Source of the DNA: Bacteroidota bacterium
GTDB taxonomy: Bacteria > Bacteroidota > Bacteroidia > Bacteroidales > Dysgonomonadaceae
Direction of reading: 5' to 3'
Assembly: GCA_023388315.1 (NCBI GenBank)
Contig: JAEWGM010000041.1
Coordinates: 1 to 64,000 of the forward strand
Length of the DNA stretch: 64,000 nucleotides
This document shows positions 57,958-64,000 of this stretch, piece after piece. The notes under the pieces are model-generated. The model saw only the letters and a program-made list of their open reading frames with translations. It made no database searches and was not told the origin of the DNA. Both the position numbers and the translations under genes were made by a program. The first letter of the stretch is position 1, and the number at the start of each line of letters is the position of its first letter.

Positions 57958-57976
57958 TCTACCATCAACTTACAAT

Positions 57977-58007
57977 AAAACGCTTCGAGGTTTCGGAGCG
58001 TTTTTTC
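57977..58007 (+). terminator. Terminator of rplS
   Basis: An 11-bp stem AAAACGCTTCG/CGGAGCGTTTT with a 6-base loop is followed by a T-run. Confidence 0.85.
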
Positions 58008-58039
58008 TTTGGCGGCTTTCTTGTAAATGATTATTTTTG
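58008..58039 (+). promoter_or_regulatory. Promoter of recO
   Basis: TTTG at 58008-58011, exactly 20 bases, and TATTTTTG at 58032-58039 form a near-perfect Bacteroidetes promoter immediately after the rplS terminator. The leader is about 18-20 bases. Confidence 0.7.
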
Positions 58040-58064
58040 CGTTACGGCGATAAATTGGTAAACC

Positions 58065-58784
58065 ATGCACCACAAAACCGAAGGCATTGTATTAGGCACT
58101 TCCAGATACAGCGATGTGTATTCCATAACCCACGTTTTTACGCGCGATTTTGGGCGGGTAAGCTATCTTTTGCCGCGAAGCGGAAAAAAATCCAACGTGA
58201 AAACCTCGTTGTTCTTCCCGCTTTCTATCGTAAGCCTGTCGGTGGAGCACCAGCCGTTGCGCGAAATTCAGCGAATAAAAGAAGCCGAAAGGCTAACGCC
58301 GCTGCACGAAATTTGCACCGATATGGCCAAGGTATCGGTGGCGTTTTTCCTGTCGGAATTTCTTTCGCGTGTTCTTCGTGAAACCCACGACAATGAGTTG
58401 CTTTTTCATTATCTTAAAAATTCCATTGAAACACTGGAACAAACCCACAAAGGAATAGCCAATTTTCATATGGCTTTTATGTTGGGGCTGACCCGGTTTT
58501 TGGGGTTTTATCCCAATTTGGAAGCGTACAGGCCGGGGTTGTATTTCGATTTAATGAACGGCGAATTTGTTGCCCCGCAGCCTTTGCACCCTCATTATTT
58601 GAACAAAACCGAGAGCGCCGTTTTGCTAAACCTGCAGCGAATGGATTACGCAACGATGCGCTTTTTTAAATTTTCGCGAAGCGACAGAAACTTGGTTATT
58701 GAACGGTTGTTGACTTATTACCGCTTGCATGTGTATGATTTTTTGCCGTTAAAATCGTTGGATGTGTTAAAAGAGTTGTTTTAA
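58065..58784 (+). CDS. recO: DNA repair protein RecO
   Basis: This 239-residue protein has an N-terminal OB-fold (MHHKTEGIVLGTSRYSDVYS, then FTRDFGRVSYLLPRSGKK) and a helical C-terminal domain (LGFYPNLE, YFDLMNGEFV). There are no zinc-binding cysteines, as in other Bacteroidetes RecO (family knowledge). RecO loads RecA with RecR during gap repair. Its last 4 bases overlap the convergent thiamine pyrophosphokinase gene. Confidence 0.9.
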   Translation: MHHKTEGIVLGTSRYSDVYSITHVFTRDFGRVSYLLPRSGKKSNVKTSLFFPLSIVSLSVEHQPLREIQRIKEAERLTPLHEICTDMAKVSVAFFLSEFLSRVLRETHDNELLFHYLKNSIETLEQTHKGIANFHMAFMLGLTRFLGFYPNLEAYRPGLYFDLMNGEFVAPQPLHPHYLNKTESAVLLNLQRMDYATMRFFKFSRSDRNLVIERLLTYYRLHVYDFLPLKSLDVLKELF

Positions 58785-59404
58785 AACACCTGATAAACAA
58801 TTACCCGGCCCGATGTTTCAATGGTAAACCAATCGCCGAGCGATTCGTTGAGTGTGCCTTGCCACCAATTGGTGAAAATGGCTTTTTTAAGCGGGTATTG
58901 CAAATTTTGTGTAGAAATTTCGTTGCGGTCAATGGCAAAAAATGAAACTTGTTGTCCCGGAAAACTGCTGAATTTGGTGGTTGTGTGAATGGGCGTGAAG
59001 ATGCCGTAGTTGGTAATCATTTTCACAGTGGCAACTTCCAAGTATTCGGCCAAAAGAGAAATATTGCCAATGGTGTGATCTTCTCGCTTTCCGGTTCCAC
59101 CCACAATCACAATGTTTTTCATACTGCGCTGCACGCAGAATTGCACCGATTTGGTTAAATCGTTGGTCTCTTGATCGGGGTTGGGGAAGATGATATCCGC
59201 GAAGCGGATTTTGTTTTCCGCCGAAACAGAGTCGCAATCGCCCACAATGGCGTCGGGGCGGCCGCCACGGGCAATGAAATCGTTGGCGGCGCCGTCGGAG
59301 CAAACCACAAACGGCGCGTTTTCAATGTAGCGCAAAGGAATTTCATGACGCGGAAACCGGCCGTTGGCAATAATTACCGCGTCGTAATCTTTTTCTGGAA
59401 GCAT
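58781..59404 (-). CDS. Thiamine pyrophosphokinase
   Basis: This 207-residue enzyme transfers pyrophosphate from ATP to thiamine, making TPP, the cofactor of the E1 enzyme encoded a few kilobases away. Motifs are VVCSDGAANDF, PDAIVGDCDSVS, the aspartate-rich NPDQETNDLTKSVQF and VGGTGKREDHTIGNISLL (substrate and metal sites). The C-terminal thiamine-binding domain holds LNESLGDWFTIET. It lies 12 bases after the SIMPL gene in a two-gene unit. No TPP riboswitch is seen upstream. Confidence 0.92.
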   Translation of the reverse strand: MLPEKDYDAVIIANGRFPRHEIPLRYIENAPFVVCSDGAANDFIARGGRPDAIVGDCDSVSAENKIRFADIIFPNPDQETNDLTKSVQFCVQRSMKNIVIVGGTGKREDHTIGNISLLAEYLEVATVKMITNYGIFTPIHTTTKFSSFPGQQVSFFAIDRNEISTQNLQYPLKKAIFTNWWQGTLNESLGDWFTIETSGRVIVYQVF

Positions 59405-59416
59405 TTTTGATTGGAA

Positions 59417-60121
59417 TCAGTCTTTTAAATAGTATTCAACCGTGCTCACCACCCGCACATTTTTGATATGCGGCGTGTTGCCGTCCCTGTCGGAGATGGA
59501 AAATTGCCCTTGATTGGCGCTTTTTATTTTTCCCAATTTGCTGTTGGAGTCTTCGGCAAATTTTACGGCTGCTTCGCGCGCGTTTTTGGTAGCTTCTTCA
59601 ATCATTTGCGGTTTTATGTCGTTCAATTTGGTGAAGGTGTATTGCACATTGTATTGATAATCACCGCCCGAAACCGCAACGCCTTGGCGCAACAGTTCGC
59701 CTTGCTCGCTCATCAACTTGCGCACCACATCCACATTGTCGGAAGTAACCGTAATCACGGAGGTGATATTGTACCGGTAAGGCGAAGAGTTGTTGCTGTA
59801 TCTCTCGGCTTCCAAATCCACCACTTGCGGCGCCGAAACACTTATTTCATCGTCTTTTATGCCGTTTGCTTTGAGAAACGCCACCACGGTTTGGTTTTTT
59901 TCTTTCAGGTTATCGTGCAGAGAGATTAAATCGTTGCCCACGTCTTTGAACATCAATGGCCAAATGGCTTTGTCTGCCGGAACTTCCATTTCAGACAATC
60001 CTTTTACCGAAACCACGCGGTCTCTCTGGGAGAACATTTTAATGCCGCCTCGTATGGATAATCCCAAAAAAAGCAGTCCGAGGGCGATAATGGCTGCTTC
60101 GGGAATTCTGTTTGTTTTCAT
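59417..60121 (-). CDS. SIMPL domain protein with N-terminal membrane anchor
   Basis: This 234-residue protein starts at ATG 60121 (MKTNRIPEAAIIALGLLFLG). A longer in-frame start at 60202 lies upstream of the promoter-like box at 60170-60177. One N-terminal helix (about 9-27) leads into an exported SIMPL (DUF541) domain with VVSVKGLSEMEVPADKAIWP, VTVTSDNVDVVRKLMSEQGEL and ATKNAREAAVKFAEDS. The function of SIMPL proteins is poorly known, with roles reported in stress and envelope homeostasis. It is co-transcribed with thiamine pyrophosphokinase. Confidence 0.88.
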   Translation of the reverse strand: MKTNRIPEAAIIALGLLFLGLSIRGGIKMFSQRDRVVSVKGLSEMEVPADKAIWPLMFKDVGNDLISLHDNLKEKNQTVVAFLKANGIKDDEISVSAPQVVDLEAERYSNNSSPYRYNITSVITVTSDNVDVVRKLMSEQGELLRQGVAVSGGDYQYNVQYTFTKLNDIKPQMIEEATKNAREAAVKFAEDSNSKLGKIKSANQGQFSISDRDGNTPHIKNVRVVSTVEYYLKD

Positions 60122-60169
60122 AAATATGTTTTTTCCTTTATTTATCGGACAATTAATCAAACTCAAACA

Positions 60170-60177
60170 CAAATATA
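60170..60177 (-). promoter_or_regulatory. Putative -7 box of the SIMPL-thiN operon
   Basis: TATATTTG on the minus strand lies 49 bases before the ATG at 60121. A TTTG lies 24 bases upstream, longer than standard. Confidence 0.4.
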
Positions 60178-60281
60178 ACGCATTTAACGAGTGAGTGCAC
60201 ACAAACGTAGAAAAATAAACGTTAAATGATTAAATATTCTTAAATAAGACGCTTATCTACAATCGTTCTAAATAAATTTTC

Positions 60282-60289
60282 TATTTTTG
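60282..60289 (+). promoter_or_regulatory. Putative -7 box of the 2-oxoacid dehydrogenase operon
   Basis: TATTTTTG lies 144 bases before the ATG at 60433, giving a leader of about 137 bases. That leader has no recognisable riboswitch. The divergent spacer 60122-60432 holds no gene. Confidence 0.4.
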
Positions 60290-60432
60290 TCTTCTGATTT
60301 GCTGATGTACAAAGGTTTATTCAGTTGTTTTAAAGTTATCGCGTTGTTAAACAAATAAGGAGTTAGATTGTTATTACAAAGGCATATAATCTCAGAATCT
60401 ATAAACTTAAAAATAAATATATTACTAACAAA

Positions 60433-61437
60433 ATGACAAAATCTACAGCTAAAAAAAAATCAAGCGACAAGGATGTGTCCAAGGAGAAGTTGCTCCATAT
60501 GCATCGGATGATGCTTGATATTCGTAATTTCGACAATAAAGTTAACCAACTCGTGAAGAAAGGAAAAGTACCCGGAATGACGCACTTTTCCATCGGAGAG
60601 GAAGCCGCTAACGTAGGTGCTATTGCCGCGATAGAAAAAGGCTTCGATTTAATTACATCAAACCACAGAGGACACGGCCAGAGCATCGCCCTTGAGATTG
60701 ACCTCAACGGAATGATGGCCGAAATTATGGGAAAAGCCACCGGTACCTGTAAAGGAAAAGGAGGTTCTATGCACATTGCCGACCTCGACAACGGCAACCT
60801 CGGCGCCAACGGAATTGTGGGCGGAGGAATGGGAATGGCCATTGGTGCCGCACTCACTCAAAAAATGAAAAAAACAGGAAAGATTGTTTTATGCTGCTTC
60901 GGAGATGGGGCTTGCAACGAAGGAACTTTCCACGAAACGTTGAATATGGCGTCCATTTGGAATTTGCCGGTGATTTTTTATTCCATCAACAACTTATATG
61001 GCATCAGTACACCCATTAAAAGCGTTATTAACGTAGATTATAACTACCAACGCGCTTGCGCTTACGGCATTCCCGGACACTTTATTGAAGACGGAAACGA
61101 TTTAATGGCCGTGTACAACAAGTTTAAAGAAATTGTGCAATATGTGCGCGATGGCAATGGCCCGGTGCTTGTAGAAGCAATCACTTATCGTTGGTTGGGT
61201 CACTCAACTTCCGACCCCGGAAAATACAGAACAAAAGCCGAGGTGGACGAGTGGAAACAAAAAGACCCCATTAAGAGATTCAAAAAATACCTCGTTGAAA
61301 ATAATATTGCCACCGAAGAGGAAGTGGATGCATTGAATAAAGCATCGTTGGATGCGGTGGAAGAGTCTGTGAAATTTGCATTGAGCAGCCCCGAACCAAC
61401 ATTGGAGTCGGCATTTGAAGATATTTTTGCCGATTAA
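60433..61437 (+). CDS. Pyruvate/2-oxoacid dehydrogenase E1, alpha subunit
   Basis: This is a 334-residue TPP-dependent decarboxylase subunit. The TPP/magnesium motif is GDG at 157-159 (CFGDGACNEGTFHETLN) with N186-N187 about 27 residues later (FYSINN). SNHRGHGQSIALEI and YRWLGHSTSDPGKYR (phosphorylation-loop region) are also typical. A lysine/serine-rich N-terminus of about 20 residues is unusual and probably flexible. It forms an alpha2beta2 E1 with the next gene, 56 bases downstream. The acetoin dehydrogenase branch is an alternative. Confidence 0.92.
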   Translation: MTKSTAKKKSSDKDVSKEKLLHMHRMMLDIRNFDNKVNQLVKKGKVPGMTHFSIGEEAANVGAIAAIEKGFDLITSNHRGHGQSIALEIDLNGMMAEIMGKATGTCKGKGGSMHIADLDNGNLGANGIVGGGMGMAIGAALTQKMKKTGKIVLCCFGDGACNEGTFHETLNMASIWNLPVIFYSINNLYGISTPIKSVINVDYNYQRACAYGIPGHFIEDGNDLMAVYNKFKEIVQYVRDGNGPVLVEAITYRWLGHSTSDPGKYRTKAEVDEWKQKDPIKRFKKYLVENNIATEEEVDALNKASLDAVEESVKFALSSPEPTLESAFEDIFAD

Positions 61438-61493
61438 CCACGTCACACACATTTGTCATAAACTAAATTAAAAAATAAAACATCAACATATAA

Positions 61494-62495
61494 ATGGAAA
61501 ACGAAACAAAATTAATGTCTGTCAGAGACGCAATAATAATGGCAATGTCAGAAGAAATGCGTCGCGATGAGAACGTATTTCTAATGGGAGAAGACGTAGG
61601 TATTTTCGGTGGCGACTTCGGAACATCGGTAGGGATGCTCGAAGAATTCGGCAAGGAACGCGTGCGCGATACACCCATTTCTGAGAACGCCATTTCCGGA
61701 TGCGCCGTTGGTGCCGCGATGACCGGATTGCGCCCCATTGTGGACGTCACTTTTATGGACTTCATCGTGTATATGATGGACAATATTGTAAATCAAGCTG
61801 CTAAAACTCGCTATATGTACGGCGGAAAAGGAACAATTCCCGTAGTATTCCGCTGCGCGGCAGGAGGAGGCGTTGGCTCGGCCGCACAACACTCGCAATC
61901 GCTGGAAGCATGGTTCACGCACATTCCCGGCCTAAAAGTGGTAGCTCCCGGAACGCCCGCCGATGTGAAAGGCATCCTAAAAGCGGCCATTCGCGATAAC
62001 AATCCGGTTATTTTCTTGGAATACAAAGCACAGTTTAATATGAAAGGCGAAGTGCCTTTAGATCCTGAGTTCGTATTGCCGCTGGGTAAAGCCGACATTA
62101 AAAAAGAAGGAAAAGACGTAACGGTAATCACATACGGAAGAATGCTGGAACGCGTGATGCAAGCGGCCAACGAAGTAGAAGAGGCCGAAGGCGTAAGCGT
62201 GGAAGTAGTTGACTTGCGCACCTTGATGCCGTTGGATAAAGAAACGGTATTACAATCGGTAAAGAAAACCGGCAAAGTGCTGCTCGTGAACGACGCGCAC
62301 AAAACCGGTGGTTTCATTGGCGAAGTAGCGGCAATGATTGCCGAAAGCGACGCGTTCGATTATCTGGATGGCCGCATTCTGCGCCTTGCCGGTGAAGATG
62401 TGCCCATTCCATACAACCAAACATTGGAAAGCGCGATGATTCCCAACGTGGAGCGCATTAAAAAATACATCCTCAAACTGGTAAACAAAAGATAA
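61494..62495 (+). CDS. Pyruvate/2-oxoacid dehydrogenase E1, beta subunit
   Basis: This 333-residue transketolase-like beta subunit has VRDAIIMAMSEEMRRDENVF, GEDVGIFGGDFGTS, DVTFMDFIVYMMDNIVNQAAKTRYMYGG and the C-terminal DLRTLMPLDKETVLQSVKKTGKVLLVND. It completes the E1 active site with the alpha subunit. The E2 gene starts 3 bases after its stop, so translation is coupled. The alpha-beta-E2-lipoyl/E3 order is that of a complete dehydrogenase operon. Confidence 0.94.
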   Translation: MENETKLMSVRDAIIMAMSEEMRRDENVFLMGEDVGIFGGDFGTSVGMLEEFGKERVRDTPISENAISGCAVGAAMTGLRPIVDVTFMDFIVYMMDNIVNQAAKTRYMYGGKGTIPVVFRCAAGGGVGSAAQHSQSLEAWFTHIPGLKVVAPGTPADVKGILKAAIRDNNPVIFLEYKAQFNMKGEVPLDPEFVLPLGKADIKKEGKDVTVITYGRMLERVMQAANEVEEAEGVSVEVVDLRTLMPLDKETVLQSVKKTGKVLLVNDAHKTGGFIGEVAAMIAESDAFDYLDGRILRLAGEDVPIPYNQTLESAMIPNVERIKKYILKLVNKR

Positions 62496-62498
62496 AGG

Positions 62499-63611
62499 AT
62501 GGGAATGGAAAGAAAAAAACTAAGGGCAACGCCCGCTGCAAGAGCCTTGGCTAAACGCTTGGGCGTGGACTTGTTTAATGTGGACGGAACCGGCTTTAAA
62601 GGACGTATTCACAAAGACGACGTAGCCGCTTGGAACTACGAAGGCAAAGTACACGTTTCGCCTCTTGCGCGCCGCATTGCCGAAGTACACAATATAGAAC
62701 TGAAAGGCATTAGAGGATCGGGATACAGGCACAAAATAATGAAAGACGATGTGCTTGAACTCATTTCCGATCCGGAACTGAAAGCAAAACTCACCCGCGA
62801 TTATTTTGAAGAAGCAACCGCCGCGCCAAAGATGATGGCTGCACCTGCGAAAGCCGACAAAGCCGCCGCTTCCGCCGCTGCTTCAACACAAACACAAACG
62901 GAAGAAATAAAAGGCGAAACCGAAACCATCCCGATGAGCCAGATGAGAAAAATCATCTCCAAGCGAATGTCGGAAAGTTTCTATTCGGCGCCATCTTTCA
63001 CCCAAACGTGGGAAGTGGATATGGGCGAAATGCTGGAATTGCGTAAAAAACTAATCGATCCCATCAAGGAGAAAACCGACAAAAAACTCACCGTTACCGA
63101 CCTCATTTCACTGGCTGTAGTAAAAACGTTGATGAAACACAAATACATCAACGCAAGCCTCAACAAAGAAGCCACCGAAATAACGTTCCATAACTATGTG
63201 AACTTGGCCATGGCCGTTGGGCTAGAAGACGGCTTGTTGGTTCCCGTGGTGAAAAACGCCCATGCCATGTCGCTAAGCGAATTGGTGCTCGCGTTGAAAG
63301 ACATTACCGAGCGCACGTTCTCTAAAAAACTCACGCCCGATGAGCAGAGCGGCAGCACGTTCACCATCAGTAATTTAGGGATGTATCCGGTGGATAATTT
63401 CACCGCCATTATCAACCAGCCCAACGCGGCAATTTTAAGCGTTGCGTCAACCAAAGACACGCTGGTTCCCATAAATGGCGAAGCAGTTATCAGGCCCATC
63501 ATGAAAATGAGCCTTACAGCCGACCACCGTATCATCGACGGCCTCACCGCCGCCAAATTTATGCAGGATTTGAAAGCATTAATGGAAAATCCGTTATCAT
63601 TATTAATTTAA
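62499..63611 (+). CDS. Dihydrolipoamide acyltransferase E2 lacking a lipoyl domain
   Basis: This is a 370-residue E2. There is no lipoyl domain: the protein starts directly with two peripheral-subunit-binding domains, at about residues 9-44 (RATPAARALAKRLGVDLFNV) and 52-88 (VSPLARRIAEVHNIELKGI). An Ala/Lys linker follows, then the catalytic domain (about 135-370) with PMSQMRKIISKRMSESFYSA and the active-site DHRIIDG (342-348; H343, D347). A typical E2 carries one to three N-terminal lipoyl domains. Here the lipoyl domain appears to be supplied in trans by the following gene, as in acetoin-type complexes with lipoyl-E3 fusions (inference). Confidence 0.9.
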   Translation: MGMERKKLRATPAARALAKRLGVDLFNVDGTGFKGRIHKDDVAAWNYEGKVHVSPLARRIAEVHNIELKGIRGSGYRHKIMKDDVLELISDPELKAKLTRDYFEEATAAPKMMAAPAKADKAAASAAASTQTQTEEIKGETETIPMSQMRKIISKRMSESFYSAPSFTQTWEVDMGEMLELRKKLIDPIKEKTDKKLTVTDLISLAVVKTLMKHKYINASLNKEATEITFHNYVNLAMAVGLEDGLLVPVVKNAHAMSLSELVLALKDITERTFSKKLTPDEQSGSTFTISNLGMYPVDNFTAIINQPNAAILSVASTKDTLVPINGEAVIRPIMKMSLTADHRIIDGLTAAKFMQDLKALMENPLSLLI

Positions 63612-63619
63612 AAGTTTAA

Positions 63620-63690
63620 TGTTCAAGGTTTAAAGGTTTCAAAACACGCAACCCGTAACGCGTAACCCGAACCCCCCAAACCCGTAACTC
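63620..63690. repeat. Imperfect direct repeats (AACCCGTAACGCGTAACCCG type)
   Basis: TTCAAGGTTTAAAGGTTTC is followed by ACCCGTAACGCGTAACCCG, AACCCCCC and AACCCGTAACTC, filling the 87-base gap before the lipoyl gene. It is comparable in style to 35441-35487 and 51669-51695. No function is apparent. Confidence 0.45.
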
Positions 63691-63698
63691 AAAAAAAT

Positions 63699-64000
63699 AT
63701 GGCTCACGAAATTATAATGCCCAAAGCCGGTATAGACATGACCGAAGGGCAAATTGTAAAATGGTTAAAGAAAGAAGGCGATCCTGTTACTGAAGGCGAA
63801 ATTATCCTCGAAATCATGACCGACAAAACCAGCATGGAAATTGAAGCGGAAGCTTCGGGTATCCTGCTGAAAATTGTTCATCACGATGGCGACACCGTCC
63901 CGGTAACCGAAGTAATCGGCTACATTGGTGAGGAAGGCGAAGCCGTAGAAACGTTGCAGCCCGAAGTGATTGAGTCCTCGTCAGAAGTAGAAGGAGAGGA
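63699..64000 (+). CDS. Lipoyl-domain protein, probably dihydrolipoyl dehydrogenase (E3) N-terminus, cut by window edge
   Basis: The open frame runs from ATG 63699 to the end of the window (100 residues). Residues 1-76 form a biotin/lipoyl attachment domain (MAHEIIMPKAGIDMTEGQIV) with the lipoylated lysine K43 in MTDKTSMEIEA and the closing segment VTEVIGYIGEEGE. An acidic linker (about 85-100) follows. Since the preceding E2 lacks a lipoyl domain, this gene should supply it. The expected continuation is an FAD-dependent E3, as in lipoyl-E3 fusions, or less likely a free lipoyl carrier or a second E2. Confidence 0.82.
   Translation, partial: MAHEIIMPKAGIDMTEGQIVKWLKKEGDPVTEGEIILEIMTDKTSMEIEAEASGILLKIVHHDGDTVPVTEVIGYIGEEGEAVETLQPEVIESSSEVEGE

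Noticed and set aside
58781..60121. TPP riboswitch near the thiamine pyrophosphokinase gene
   Set aside because: The leader upstream of the two-gene unit has no conserved CUGAGA or THI-box pattern.

Overview
The window looks like a chromosomal segment of a Bacteroidales bacterium, probably in or near the Dysgonomonadaceae/Porphyromonadaceae (inference, no search was run). The grounds are a SusC/SusD pair driven by an ECF sigma factor and a FecR-type anti-sigma factor, GH92/GH125/GH76 mannosidases, promoters of the Bacteroidetes type (TTTG, about 20 bases, TAnnTTTG), mostly weak ribosome binding sites, a bacterial V-type ATPase with a DUF2764 gene, and a GH3 enzyme fused to a serine hydrolase. 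Gene density is high. Intergenic spacers over 300 bases are few, and most carry short palindromes or repeated elements.

Layout. 1-124: 5' end of an IS982-like transposase (minus strand). 480-944: RlpA-like protein. 982-6442: minus-strand operon of an Lrp/AsnC regulator, GH76, GH125 and GH92, a mannan-trimming set. 6884-8638: AT-rich islet with a DUF6922/AbiEii toxin-antitoxin-like pair and a lipoprotein. 8652-12277: M20 amidohydrolase, DUF1015, a small membrane protein and a DMP19 protein. 12306-12921: repeat-filled spacer. 13009-14645: CDF transporter and an exported protein of unknown function. 14769-22354: V-ATPase operon E-DUF2764-A-B-D-I-K (minus). 22576-23868: MATE transporter. 23917-34967: seven-gene operon of ECF sigma, FecR, SusC, SusD, a degenerate metallohydrolase-like lipoprotein, an ABC ATPase and a GldF-GldG fusion. 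35021-35384: element with inverted termini. 35500-40743: tandem MutS-like ATPases, LOG-like protein, serine hydrolase. 40712-46218: TolC/RND/adaptor efflux operon (minus). 46411-47289: SGNH hydrolase and a 42-residue zinc-ribbon-like protein.

47572-48285 is the most unusual stretch. A functional-looking initiator tRNA-fMet gene is followed on the minus strand by partial copies of its own 3' half, two of them in exact 117-base tandem units with a terminator. A small GIY-YIG nuclease gene sits between the second and third partial copies and takes its stop codon from the tRNA-derived sequence.

48406-64000 is mostly housekeeping: polyprenol-phosphate mannosyltransferase and dihydroorotase; a glycosyltransferase; a minus-strand operon of a split UshA-like nucleotidase, GH3-serine hydrolase and AroB; ribosomal protein L19; RecO; thiamine pyrophosphokinase and a SIMPL protein; and a pyruvate/2-oxoacid dehydrogenase operon (E1 alpha, E1 beta, E2 without a lipoyl domain, then a lipoyl-bearing gene cut by the window edge).

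The strongest candidates for something undescribed are the tRNA-fMet fragment array with its embedded GIY-YIG gene, the sigma/anti-sigma-SusCD-pseudopeptidase-ABC/GldFG operon, and the families of intergenic repeats, which share end motifs with the IS fragment at the left edge.
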